Assembly (NCBI RefSeq): GCF_008831285.2
Contig: NC_045140.1
Location: forward strand, 6,506,505-6,570,504
Direction of reading: 5' to 3'
DNA: 64,000 nucleotides
Source of the DNA: Nymphaea colorata
Taxonomy: Eukaryota > Streptophyta > Magnoliopsida > Nymphaeales > Nymphaeaceae
Of this stretch, positions 23,206 to 35,668 are shown piece by piece. Position numbers and translations under genes: made by a program. The notes beneath the pieces are model-generated. The model had not been told where the DNA came from and searched no databases. It saw nothing but the letters and a program-made list of their open reading frames with translations. The number at the start of each line of letters is the position of its first letter. The stretch's first letter is position 1.

Positions 23206-25935
23206 ATGATGACTGGTATAAGTTCTGCTTCATTGGGGTCCTCTTCTCCACATCTCTAGTTATGCAGTAGAATGTTTTTCAAGTATGGGGACTATGAAAC
23301 TTTACTCACAAACGATCTATCATAGCTTTCACAAATTGAGTGCCATGCTCATCATTACGTTATGTGATATGTTGACCGATCATTTCTGCCTCCGCCTAAA
23401 TATTTGGATAACGAGAAATCAAAGCCAAATGAATTGGCCTTAAGTTGGATTATGGCCATCATTATTGAATCTATATTCGGCCAGTTAGTTTGGCACACCA
23501 CTTAATGTGAAGCTTGGTATACCCTTAAGCAGAAATACACTCCTCAATCCAATATGCTTATTATTCATTCAGAAGGCACATGCACAATATTAAGAAAGAT
23601 GACTCTTTCATGACTAATTATCTAAATCATGTGAAGTTCTTAAATGATATATAGTGTGTTGTCAAACATCAAATTTCTATTTTGGATTTGGATTTGGCAT
23701 ATGAATACTCTAAAATGGTCTCTCGAGTGATTATGAGTCTTTCTTAACATCGGTTACAATATTGAAGAAGCTTCCTACCTTTTGAAGCTTTAAGATTTGT
23801 TGATCTCCCAGAGAAGTGCCTGAGCTAATCAAGTTAAAGGCTATAGGTTGCTTTTGTTAATCAACATGGACAAGTCGTGGGCCTTATTCTGATAATCAAG
23901 AGGCTCTTTTGCTAATTGTGATAAGGACATTCATCAAATAATTCCAATTCTCAATTCGCAACTCAGTAATCAAATGATTCCACCAAGGTGTAGTTTGTCA
24001 ATTTGTGAGTAAATCACACTATACAACAATGCTGGCATATACCAAAAGCATTTATTGATTTGGCCATGATTCTGAGTGGTACCCAGCCATAGAGGCTACC
24101 CATCACGTTGCCAAGAGTACTGATCAACAAATGCATGGTAAAAATTATATATTTGGCAATAATTCTGTAATTGTTGGCAATGGGGAGCAAACAAAGATTC
24201 ATGATATTGGTAATGTTGTTTTTCATTCTAATTGCTCTTCTCATTTTTGTTGAATGATGCATATCATGTGCATAATGAGTAGAAAAATCTTTTATTGGTC
24301 TCCAAGTTCACTAGAGATCATTCATGCAAAGTTGAATTTATTGCTAATGGTTTTGTTGTTAAGCATTTGCAGATGGGGCATGTTCTTCACCCAGGTAGCA
24401 ATAAGCTTGGTCTTTACGTCTAGTCAAGTTTTTCTTCTTTTGTTGATGCTCAGCATGTTGATTTTGATTTATATACTACTTGTGCTTTGGGTAATGTACA
24501 CCTTGCTTCCTTTTCCTAAATCTAATTTTCAGGCCAAACATCATCTTGACCTTTTACATGTTGTGCTATAGGAAGAGGCTTGCCTGTCCATTAGGAGTCA
24601 GTCATCTTTATTACTTACTTATAGTTGGTCATTATTCTTGTTTTACATAGATTTTTTCATTAATCAATAAGCAGAACACTTTTCAGTACTTCAAAACGTT
24701 CTTTAGTTTTGTTGAATGGAGACTTGATTTTAACATTAAGACTTTTCCTGGTTCAGGGGCTGAGTTTTTAAGGAAAGAGTTTTCAGCATTTTTTTATGCT
24801 AAGGGAATTTATGCTAGATTACATGCCCCACATTTGCCAACAAAATGAGATTGTAGCCATCATCTTGTTGAAATGTGGTTGAGTATATTTTTTTTATGTT
24901 AGTGTACTATCTTGTTTCCGGTTTGATTTCTCTTGATAATCTCCAAAATGAAACACCTTATGAGATGTTGCTTGGAAAGGTTCCCCAATACGATCACTTG
25001 TGAGTTTTTGATTTCACTGGACCTACCTTAAAATGAGCTAGTCAGGTCGAATCAAGCTGGATCCAAATCACAAACCAAAGTTTTCCTTGGTGATGGTACA
25101 TGTCATAAAGGGTACTGTCTACCCTTAAATGAGCCATTTGGGTTAAACCAACCTGAATAAAAAATCACAAAGCAGTGGTTTCCTTGGCAATGGGACATGT
25201 CATAAAGATTACATTTGCTTTAATTCCATCACCAAGCACATTACTATATTTTTTTTGTGTTATCTTGGACAAACAAAAATTTCTTGCATGCTAGCCGGTC
25301 TGAACCCATCACTGGGAAAGATGTCACTCAGTGACTTTACCATCAAATAACCCATCCAATGTTGTTGTCACATGCGTCATTTACCTTTCTAGATCTTATG
25401 AAGAACATGCAGCATGGTCAACACTCATAGCCACCTCTTCTCTTCTCACAATACCGATGTTATACCCAATTCCTCTCCAGATTATTCATTAGAACATATA
25501 TTTACTTTAGGACAATAAAACCAGCCTAACTCTCAGACCCTAATACAAGCTCGAAACATTAATACTCACTTTATGATCACGAGGTCTCAAGATCGGGCCC
25601 ATTGACTAAAGTGTACTCATGGCAAACTACTTTATTAGCAGATTGTGTCAAACCCTCAAACCTAAATGGTTTGAGGCCTTGAATAGTGAAATACAAGCTC
25701 TACACAAGAACAACACCTGGTAGTTGGTTCCTTCTAAAACCTCATTATAATATTATTGGATGTTGATGGATGTACATGATTAAACATCATATGTATGGAT
25801 CTGTAGTATGGTTCAAAGCAAGAAGTGTTGCTAAGGGTCATAGTCACAAAGAAGAAATTGGCTGTTTCGGTGCTTTTAGTCCAATGGTCAAAGCTACCAC
25901 TATTGGATTGGTTATGTCCATCACTCATAGTCATA
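23206..25935 (+). pseudogene. Copia C copy 3: gag, protease, integrase, start of RT
   Basis: Follows the primer-binding site and the short insertion with gag, a protease/pre-integrase region (uninterrupted GTTGG site near 24173) and integrase. The N-terminal half of reverse transcriptase follows: KWFEALNSEIQALHKNNTW near 25660-25720, then IGCKWMYMIKHH and FKARSVAKGHSHKEEIG up to VMSITHS at about 25935. There it changes abruptly to the gag of a different copia element. Many frameshifts. Confidence 0.75.
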
Positions 25936-28900
25936 GGAGATCAGAAGCCCCCAAACGCCAAATTCAGCTATCAAAAAGGAAGAACCAAATTTAGATGCAC
26001 CAACTGTAAGCGATCTGGACATACCTATGAAAAATGCTGAGAGCTGGTTGGAAAACCTACCAGAGACAAAGCTACAACTTCCACCAACTCTGACGCAGCC
26101 AATTTCATCACCAAGGACGACCTTGAGAAATTCTTTCAAAAGTTCGCCAAGACCAATTTAATTTCATCTCAGCACGTCAGCAATTCTGAAGGTAACAACT
26201 TTGCCTTGATTGCTACTTTAAATCATTCTACATGGGTCATTGATACAGGGGCTACTGATTATATGTCTAGTGACTTAACAAAATTGATCAATCTTGATCA
26301 AACAAAAAAAGATTTGTCTTTACTGTTGATGGATCAACCATTACTACTGCTGAAGGATATGGTGAAACTAGGTTCTTTAAAAAGGAGCAGAACTCTCAAG
26401 TTTTATATATTCCTAGACTATCAGCCAATCTTATGTCAGTTAGCAAATTAACCAAGTCTCATAATTGTTTGGCTGTTTTCTCCTCAAAGGATGTCATATT
26501 TCAGGATCGTGTGACGAAACGGGAGATTGGTAGAGCACACGAGCAGAATGGGCTATACATGATGGACGAAAATTGTTGCAGCTTCATGGTGAATAATCAG
26601 CAAGACAAATGCTCCCCTTACTGGACCTAGCACGCCAGACTTGGTCACATCTCGAACCAAAGTTTAGCTCACCTTATTCCCAATCTTATAGTGGAAAATA
26701 ATTTTTGTGATGCTTGTGAATTTTCTAAATCGACGAGACTGCCATTTCAATCTTCCACTGAAAAATCTAAGAAAATGTTTGACTTAGTTCACTCAGATGT
26801 TTGGGGTCCAGCCCCAGAAGCGTCATATTCTGGATTTAGATAATATGTTTCTTTTATTGATGATAAGACTGGCATGACTTGGTTGTTTTTTTTCAAGTAT
26901 AAGAGTGAAGTTTTCAGTGCTTTTAAAGATTTTTTCAAGATGGTACATGCTCAATATGGCGTAAAAATTAAAAAACTTCACTATGATAATGGAGGAGAAT
27001 ATGTGAATGAAGCCCATGAAAACTTTCTAAAAGGAGAAGGAATACAACCTCAGTACTCCTGTGCAGGCACCCCTCAGCTGAATGGAGTTGCCGAACGAAA
27101 AAATAGGCAACTGTTGAATATTGCTCGATCTCTTATGATACATATGCATGTTCCGCTTCATTTTTGGAATGACGCTGTAGCCAGAACATGTTATATTGCC
27201 AACAGGGCACCAAGTTCTAGCGTTGAAAATCAAGTTCTCATTGAACTTCTTCTCAATAGAAAAATAACTATAAAGCATCTTAAAATTTTTGGATGCAAGT
27301 GTTATGCTCATATACAAGAAAAATTTAAAAACAAATTTGAAAAGCGTGCTGTCAAATGTATCTTTCTCGGCTATTCTAGTAGAAAGAAGGGGTACAAGTG
27401 TTATCATCTAGTTACAACAAAATTACTTATATCTCGTGATGTGAAGTTTTTCGAACAGGAGTCCTTCTTTGATGCTCAAAGAAAGGGGGAGACAAACATC
27501 AAGCAGGCCACACTACCGAAGGTTGAAAACAACAATAAAGTTCCTCCTGCAAGCGAGAAGCCTGTACTGCCATTAGTTGAAATTGGGCCTGTATTGCCAT
27601 TAGTTGAAATTGATGAAATTCCTCACGCAATACAGCCTCATCAAAGCACCTCAAATGATGTGCCCTTCCATCCACCTCAAAGAATCCAACAACCTGATAC
27701 CAGCACCAATCCTTCAAATGAATCAAATTCCAACTTCAACAACTCAAGCCAAACATCTCAAGAAGACTCCATTAGACAGTCCACTCGTTCTACTAAACCA
27801 CCAACCAAATTTAGTGACTATTACACTTATCTTACAAAAAACAAAAATTATTCCATAAACCAATACCTATCATTTGAAAACTTGTCCAGTCACTATAAAT
27901 CCTATATCCTAAATACATATTCCAAATATGAACCAAAAACCTATGAGGAAGCTAATTCCAATCTAGAATGGCATAATGCAATGAAAGAGGAGCTTGCAGC
28001 ACTGACAAAAAACCAGACTTGGGATCTAGTTCCTTTACCTAATGGTAAGAAGCTGGTTGGATGCAAGTGGGTTTATCGAATAAAATATTACAGCGATGGA
28101 AGTGTAGAGCGATACAAAGCTCGCTTGGTTGCCAAAGGCTTCACTCAAACCGAAGGTATTGACTATACTGAAACCTTTGCTCCTATTGCAACGATGAGCT
28201 CTATCCGAACTTTGATTTTAGTAGCAGCAAACAAGAGATGGCCTCTGACTTAGCCTGATGTGAAAAATGCTTTTCTTCATGGGGAACTCAACGAAGAAGT
28301 TTATATGGAGGCTCCAAAAGGTATTAAAAATGAGCACATGTATGTTTACAAGTTAAAAAAATGCTCTATACGGGTTGAAACAGTCACCACGAGCTTGGTT
28401 CTCTCGTCTCAGTGGTGCCCTTATTAGAATGAGTTTCAAAAGAAGCAGTGCTGACCATACCATGTTTACATCGTTGAAATATTCTAAAATCTGTATTCTC
28501 CTTGTTTATGTGGACGACATAATAATGATAGGTGATGATATTGACCTTATGCCACGCCTGAATATCTCAATCAGCTATTTGAAATCAAGGATTTGGGAAT
28601 ACTAAGATTCTTCTTAGGAATTGAAGTTGCTCACTCAAATAAAGGAGTTTTTCTTTGTCAAAGGAAATATACGCTAGATTTGTTGAAAGAAACTGGATGC
28701 TTGGGTACCAAACCTGTAGAGACTCCTCTCGAAGTCAACTGTAAACTCAAGAAAGATGAAGGTGAACCTGTCGAAAATATTCAAAGCTTTAATAAACTCG
28801 TTGGTAAGCTTATATATTTGACTGTTACAAGACTAGACAGATCTTATGTTGTAAGTCTTATTAGTCATTCATGCACTCTCCTAGAACATCTCATGTTGAA

Positions 28901-29290
28901 GCTACTCATAGAATTTTGAGATATTTGAAAAAAAATTCCTGGAAAATGAATTTTGATGAAACGTGATATGCCGCTAGATGTTGTGGGTTATGCTGATGCA
29001 GATTGGGCATGGCATCCAAATGACAGAAAATCTACTTCTGGTTTTTGTACCTTTGTTGGAGGAAATTTCGTAACATGGAGAAGCAAAAAACAATCAGTAG
29101 TTGCTAGATCAAGTGCAGAAGCAGAATATAGAGCTATGGTCGGGTGCACATGTGAACTTGTATGGATTAAAGCTCTTTTAAAAGATATGAATATTGATGT
29201 GCAAGAACCTATAAAGCTTATATGCGACAATATGGCTGCAATTTATATCGGGGCAAATCCAGTTTTTCACGAAAGGACCAAGGATAAAAG
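25936..29290 (+). pseudogene. Copia A: gag zinc knuckle to RNase H
   Basis: Starts inside gag at the CCHC knuckle (CTNCKRSGHTYEKC, about 25996-26037). Then come protease with WVIDTGATDYMSS (26230-26270), the integrase HHCC region with HARLGH and CDACEFSK, and the integrase core with KLHYDNGGEY and GVAERKNRQ. The 459-codon frame 26874-28253 covers integrase into RT (KWVYRIKYYSDGS, RYKARLVAKGF). RT continues with the catalytic YVDD at 28507-28518. RNase H follows with GYADADWA, SAEAEYRAM and FHERTK, and ends at about 29285. Stops at 26038, 26628 and 28251 and a frameshift near 28365 inactivate it. It has no LTR at either end; RNase H runs straight into the integrase of copia B. Confidence 0.85.
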
Positions 29291-31881
29291 TCTTTCAATC
29301 AGATGAAGGAGGATAATATAAAAGTACAAAATTTAGAGATTATCTAAAATCTCTTGGAACCAAACAACGGTTTTCTTGCTCGTACACCATACAAAAAAAT
29401 GGTATGGCAGAAACAAAACATCGAAACATCATGGAATTGGGTTTGACCATGATGTTGCATGCCAATGTTTCCAAACATTTCTGGTTTGAAGCTTTTTGCG
29501 GTGCTGTTTTTTTCATTAATAGGCTACCTTCGTGTTCTCTTAAGATGGATTCTCCTTGAAGCTTTTTGGACAGCATCCTAAATATGATTTTCTTTGTATT
29601 TTTGGATGTCAATGTTTTCCTTACTTAAGAGATTATACAAGAGATAAATTGGAGCCTCAATCACTGCCGTGTGTTTTTCTTGGGTATAGTGACAGTCACA
29701 AAGGATATCGCTGTTTGTATCCGGTCACTGGAAAAATGTTTCTCTCGACATGTTTGTTTTGATGAACATTTTTTTCCTTATAAAAATCCTACTCAATTAT
29801 ATGATGGAGATTCTCTAACTTCAGATTTAATTTCTTTCAATGAGGAACAAGAGGACATAGAGCAATCAGCTTCTGAAGATGATAGTCTTATTCGAACAAA
29901 TGATACTCATAAGAAATAAGGAGTTGAGATTGGCACCCACTCTCAGCTTCGAGAGGTTTCAATTGACAATAGGATGATCAATGAATAGCCGGTTCACAAT
30001 CAGCTGGAAAACTTGAAACAAGATCAAGGCGAACATGAAATGCTTGATCAAAGTGAGCATGTGACAATCATGACTTAAAACATGGAACAAGATTAAGTGC
30101 ACAAAAATAAAGATAGTACTATGCTAGCCAATGAATAGCTAGTTCACAATCAGCTGGAAAATTTGGAACAAGATCAAGGCGAACATGAAATGCTTGACAT
30201 GTCCACGATTGAAAACTTGGAACAAGGTGCGCATGATATCACTACTATTTCTCCTTCAGCTATGATTAGAATGATGGTCACTAGATCGATGGTAGGAACT
30301 TTCAAACCAAATCCCAAGTATGCCAACTTACATATTTTGTATCAAGATATTCCTAAAGAACCTTCAAGTGTTAGAAGCTCTTGAGAAACCAGGCTGCAAG
30401 AAAGCTATGGACGAAGAAATTAAAGCCTTATATGAAAATAAAACCTGGAGACTTGTACCCTATGACCCAAAGATGAATCTAGCAGGATCGAAGTGAGTGT
30501 TTAAAACCAAACTCAAATCAGATGGGTCGTTAGAAAAACTTAAAGCTAGACTTGTTGCTCGAGGTATTACTCAAAAAGAGGGAATTGATTTCCATGAAAC
30601 CTTTTCTCGAGTGGTTCGTCCTACCACTATTAGAATGGTCCTTTCCATTGCCACTGTTAGACGGTGGGAAATAAGGCAGCTAGATATTAAGAACATCTTC
30701 TTACATGGCGCTATTCATGAAGATGTATGCATGAGACAACCACCCGGGTATGAAGATAAACCAAAACTAGGATATGTTTGTAAATTGCAGGGAGCCATTT
30801 ATGGTCTGAAATAGGCATCGCGTGCATGGTATGCTAGATTAAGTAGTTTTCTTCTTGATTATGGTTTCTCTACTAGTATGGCTGATCCATTTATGTTTAC
30901 ATTGCATCAAAAATAAAAAATTTTTGTGCTTCTTGTGTATGTTGATGACATGATCTTAACCAAAAATTGTTCTATATTTCTGCAAAGTTTTGTTAATGTT
31001 TTTTGAAGGAGTTTCCTATCAAATATCTCGGCAGGTTGAGCTATTTTTTAGGAGTTGACAGAACAGGGAATTCTCTTATGTCAAACCAAATATGCTAAGG
31101 ACATTCTTGAAAGAGTAAAGATGGAGGACTGCAAACCAAGTATCACACCAATGAGTCCAAAAATGCCTCAGTATAAAGATGATGAAATAAAATTTGCCAA
31201 TCCTACTCTCTACAGGTAGATAGTTGTATCCTTGCAATGCTTGAACTTAACACGACCAGATATCTCTTTTGCTGTCAATTATGTTAGTCAGTTTATGTAT
31301 GAGCCATTTCAGATTCACTATCAAATGGTCAAAAGGATTTTATGGTACATTAAAGGATCAATACAAACAAGACTAAACATATTAATGCAAAACACTCTTG
31401 ATTTATATGCTTTTTCAAATTCAGATTGGGTAGGATGTTTCAAACTAGGCGATCCACTACAGAATTTTGTGTTTTTCTTGGTGCAAATTGTGTCTTGGAG
31501 TGCCAAGAAGCAAAATAGTGTAGCTAGATCTAGTACTAAGGCTGAATATAGAGCAATGGCGTCGACAGCAACAGAACTTACATGGATGCAATTCTTAATG
31601 AAGGACATTGGAATACAGGTTATCAAAGTCCCAATTTTACATTGTGACAATAAGAGCTCACTTTATATGATAGCAAATCCAGTTTTTCATAACCAAAGCA
31701 AACACATTCAAATTGATTTTCATTATGTAAGAAAGAGAGTGGCCCAAAAGCAACTTGAAACTGAGTACATTTCAACCACCAATCAAGTGGCTGGTCTTTT
31801 TACCAGAAGCTCATCAAAGCATACTTTCAATCTTCTCAAGAACAAACTCGACCTCCAACAGCAGCTCGGTTTGAGGGGGAA
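29291..31881 (+). pseudogene. Copia B: integrase core to RNase H
   Basis: Begins inside the integrase core (QSDEGG, then NGMAETKHRNIMELGL), then the integrase C-terminus (FGCQCFPYLRDYTRDKL, VFLGYSDSHKGYRCL). After a linker with an internal 69-bp repeat comes RT ([30 protein letters not shown], catalytic YVDD at 30938-30949). A 261-codon frame at 31232-32017 carries RNase H (TRPDISFAVNYVSQF, SSTKAEYRAM, KHIQIDFHYVRK) and reads into the LTR. Stops at 30494 and 30812 and frameshifts near 31015 make it inactive. The polypurine tract GAGGGGGAA precedes the LTR at 31882. Gag, protease and the 5' LTR are missing. Confidence 0.85.
29979..30197 (+). repeat. Two direct 69-bp repeats in the copia B linker
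   Basis: 29979-30047 and 30129-30197 are nearly identical, offset by 150 bases, and encode the acidic/Gln-rich linker between integrase and RT. Confidence 0.75.
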
Positions 31882-32130
31882 TGTTAACAAAACTAGTAAG
31901 GATGATAAAGATGACAAATCCATTGGAGAGAAAATCAATCATCAAGAGATGGATAAAGATGTCAAGCTGGTCAGAGAAAATTCCAGACATATTAAATTAG
32001 ACTTATTTGTTAGTTAGAATTGTAATTCATGATTAAATTAGTATTCATGTTATAGCTAACTGCATTAATTGTTTCAATATATTTTTTATATTTATAATAC
32101 CTACATTTATATCCCAATCCCTCTTTAACA
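31882..32130 (+). mobile_element. 3' LTR of copia B
   Basis: Starts TGTTAACAAAAC right after the polypurine tract and ends CTCTTTAACA, giving TGTTAA/TTAACA inverted ends and a 249-bp LTR. No 5' partner was found upstream of copia B, so no target-site duplication can be checked. Its last ~125 bases resemble 42917-43049. Confidence 0.7.
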
Positions 32131-33898
32131 CCTCACATTTTTCATTCAATTGCTGAAGGCAATTCCAAAAATTTTGCAAAGGATTTCACAGAAAGTATTG
32201 AGAAAAACTTTAATTTCAAACTGAATTTCGAACTCAAACTCAGTTTAGGTTAAAAGCATGAATTTAACTCGTAACACAAATCTCAATATAGGATTACGAG
32301 CCCAAATCCCAATCTAATGTACAATATTGGATTCAAATTAAGGTTTTAACCCAAATCCAATTAAGATTGTCATTGGAATCCAAATCTGGATTTTAAATCT
32401 AAAACTAGATCCAATTAGAGATTCAAACTTCATGTAGGACCCACTTGCGGGCCCCACCTAGCCTGTGGAGGCAAGGTACAACCAAGATGAAATGCACCTC
32501 CATCCTTCTCCAAATCATTAAAAATTTCATCTTTGACCAAAAAAGTTTAAAATATAGAGAAAATCTAAAAAGAAAAGGAGAATGATTAAAATAATTAAAT
32601 GAAGACAGAGACAAGGTATAAAGATGTCAACAGGCATTGGCCCCTTTGTACAAATCCTCATCTTCTTGTCTAATACCCACTTAATTACAAGTGAGTTTGG
32701 ACCAAAGGCTCACCCAATGGTGGTGCCACATCTAGTGGGCTGTGTCAAACTCAATCAACACATGTTAAACATGTTAATCAATCCAATCTTGGACAGAAAT
32801 GATCCTTGACTGAACCCACAGAGCTCTGACTAAGCTTATAAGTCGAAGCCCAACTCAAATTTAACTTAGCAAAAAGATAATTAAAATGTTTTCTAAGTGT
32901 CAAATCATCAGCTTCGTCAAATATAGACGAAGTCATAGCATGAATAGGATGTTGACCATGGTCAAATCTTCTAATCAATTTAATTTTAAGACAAAATTGT
33001 CCTTTTTCATCAAGTTTAATATATAAAACCCTAATTTAGGGTTTTGAACGAATCAATTACATATTTGAACTTGTAACCAATATGAGTTACATATGCAATT
33101 GTACAATCTAAATTTGAATTAGGGTTTTGACCAAGTCAAACCTATTTTCAATCAAATTTTACATGGAAATGTCCTTTGCAATACAATTCAACACCATGAA
33201 TTTAAACTTAAATTGGATCATTGAATTTATAGATAAGAAAGTCTGTAATTCAATGCTATTTAAATGTAGGATACTAGGTTAAAGCCTAGTGAACTCAAGT
33301 CAAACTCAGACACACTCAATAGAGAATGTTCAAAAACAAAAAAAATTTCTCATCAAAATTTAAACTTTAATTTACAACTAGGTTTTAAACCTAAAGTGTT
33401 GAATTACAATAACATAATTAAACACGATGGAGTTGACCTACCCCAAGCCCCGTTGCATGTAGGTTAGGTGAGGTCACTTTTAAAAAGAAAAAACTAATCT
33501 TTCTTGGTCATCAATCCAACCTGTTTGGATTTGATCAATGAGAGAAAAAGAAACTCTCATGGATTGGTCAATAATGTGGCCGCCACATGATCCATGTTAT
33601 AAGTACAAGCTAGGTGGTTCTTTCCACCTAAACAATCAATTATTGGCTGGTCCCTGCTACATGATTGGGCTGGACCAAACCTAATTTGCCACCTCAAAAG
33701 AATGTCCTCCAAGGGTGGACTATTTTTTTTAATTGAGATGACCTTAAGGGCTAACATTAATCATAACCAATGCAAAATTATTCTTTTAAACCCCATTGGA
33801 TGCATGGCTTAATTGGAGATATGCAGCCATTGGAGGACAATTCTCATCCAAGTCAACCCACTCAACGCTTGACACACAAGCATGAGGTGAGCCCAAAA
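32131..33898. other. AT-rich intergenic or LTR-like sequence, no gene
   Basis: Low-complexity AT-rich text with recurring AATCCAAAT/AACCCAAATC words. Together with the promoter-like block that follows it may be the U3 of an old LTR, but no LTR ends were identified. Confidence 0.4.
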
Positions 33899-33900
33899 TC

Positions 33901-34170
33901 TATATAAACCCTTGTTGACACCCAAAAGGGGGGGGGGGGGGGGATTTTCTAGTTCAGCTCTCTCTCTTTCTCTCTCTCTCTCTCTTCTCCATAGCAGCAG
34001 CCAAGAGGAAGAAGAAGAAAAGAATAGGAAAGAAACAGTCATCGTGCAAGCCTCTCACTCTCTTTCTCCTTGTCATCGAACTTGCTAAGCTGGAGACTTT
34101 CTCTTGACTCTACTTTAGGATCTTTGTTATAAAGAGCCCCATTTTCAATATAAACAAAGAAAGGTAGCAA
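33901..34170 (+). promoter_or_regulatory. Promoter-like block: TATA box, G16 tract, CT-rich leader
   Basis: TATATAAACC at 33901-33910 is followed by an uninterrupted run of 16 G (33928-33943) and a pyrimidine-rich leader (about 33955-33985 and 34055-34080). This is the layout of a plant promoter or an LTR U3/R boundary. No downstream coding frame is attached, so an LTR origin is likelier. Confidence 0.45.
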
Positions 34171-34511
34171 CACTGTGGACAACTAGCTGAGAATTACCCG
34201 AGACCTTGCATGTTTAGTTGATATATTGGACATTCTAATACAAGAACAAAACTAAATTGAAATGAGTGGAGCCTTGAACAACATTTAAAATAAAGGAATA
34301 CAACTAAAAATAAAAAATAATCTATCAAGTTCAATCCAGCAAAATGAATGACAGCATCAAAGTTGCAGAAAAAGTAGAGTAAGCTTAATGCACATACAAC
34401 TTAACGGGCATGACAGGCTCCCAACCATTTAAAATGAAAGGATGCAGTTATGCACACCAGAATGCAAAACAAAACAAGGTTACAGCAAAAAGAGAATAGA
34501 CTCAAACTTAC

Positions 34512-34603
34512 CTTGAAGAAGAAAACACTTTTTGAGGAGATAAAGCATTGAATCTTGCAATAGACTGAGGCAGACAGGAAACTATTGCCACAATTGTCGA
34601 CAT
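34512..34603 (-). CDS. Candidate first coding exon, 30 codons plus 2 bases
   Basis: On the minus strand an ATG at 34603, preceded by an in-frame stop, opens a 92-base frame (MSTIVAIVSCLPQSIARF..., Ser-rich end). It runs straight into a strong 5' splice site CAAG|GTAAGT at 34512/34511. The Ser/Ala-rich, acid-free start would suit an organelle-targeting peptide. I could not find the next exon in the repeat-rich DNA to the left, so this may be an orphan exon or chance. Confidence 0.25.
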
Positions 34604-34999
34604 GATCTAATAACACCAAGGTACATAGCATTCCAGGGCTCCAAGTTGCATACATCAGAAAACTGCTTTGATTGTGCAATTCATATGCTATTTCTCTTGT
34701 TTTTTTTCATTAATCCCTTCATTTTTAATCTTTACATATTAATTCTCTGATTTTATATCTATGCTAAATGTTTTTAGTTTCTGTTTTTTAGCTCACATCT
34801 TTGAAGCAGACTCTATAACTCCACCAAATTGTAATAAATTCAGTCACATTAACCTGAAAGAGATTTATGTGAATTACTTGAACCCACAATTCCAGGAACA
34901 CAATCTTACTAGTAATATGGTCATGGACTCATCGGACCATCGATGCTTAGCTACTATAATGAACGTCAGGCATCAAGAGTCAACACACTACTGAAGTAT

Positions 35000-35396
35000 A
35001 TCAGAATCAGTGAAGTAGCAGCAGTCTAAGACCCTTCTACTGTATCTGATGTGCATTAATGCAAGAAGAATCAAGATTAACCAATCTTAATCCAACTGCA
35101 TTCAAGACTAAGCTAAAACTATGTTTAACACTAACTATAACTTACGAAAGGAAAGAACAGGAGAGAAAAAAACAATGAACAAAGAAAACTAAGAAAAGCT
35201 TGCATTTCATCTCTTTCAACTTTTTTGACTGCCGACAAAATGAACCAACGTCCCTTCATATAGAGAAAAGGATGGATTGTGGATCTGGATCCATTTACAA
35301 GTATGAATAACTAACTAGACTCAGTTACAAGATTTGGTTCTGCTTTCATTTTGCATCAATTCTCATAGCAAAATGTAACTCTGCTGGTTTCCTTAG
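35000..35396. other. Possible solo LTR or transcript end (minus strand)
   Basis: Read on the minus strand, the stretch contains CTCTATATGAAGGG (TATA-like, near 35255) followed by a transcript-like leader. This resembles plant LTR U3/R sequence. The ends could not be fixed. Confidence 0.3.
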
Positions 35397-35668
35397 TACT
35401 CCCCTTGGGCAGGTCTTGAGACTCCATTGCCCCGAAATGGAGATTATAAGAAAAGCAAGGGATTGTTGAGCCTGGTTTTCCGTGTAATTGGGCAGCTAGC
35501 ACGGAACCTGGCTAAGGATCTTCTATTTTTTTTTTTAATTCTACTTTACGCTTTATGGGTCTGGTCCATTAATTCAGAACGGATGGTTAAGAAGCAGATT
35601 GAAGCAAAACAACAAGAAGATGTTGATAATGAAGAAAGCGATTGCGCTAAACTAAACAGAATAAAATG
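35397..35668 (+). CDS. Candidate internal exon with one membrane segment
   Basis: An open frame of about 90 codons lies between a convincing acceptor (GGTTTCCTTAG at 35386-35396) and donor (AAAT|GTAAGAGA near 35668). It encodes a basic stretch, then a membrane segment (LLFFFLILLYALWVW). A charged helix (SERMVKKQIEAKQQEDVDNEE) follows. No ATG lies before the membrane segment, which fits an internal exon. I recognise no family. It lies near the telo-box promoter region but upstream of it, so the link is unclear. Confidence 0.3.

Noticed and set aside
34761-34994. 77-codon + strand frame
   Set aside because: AT-rich, no domain, no splice context.
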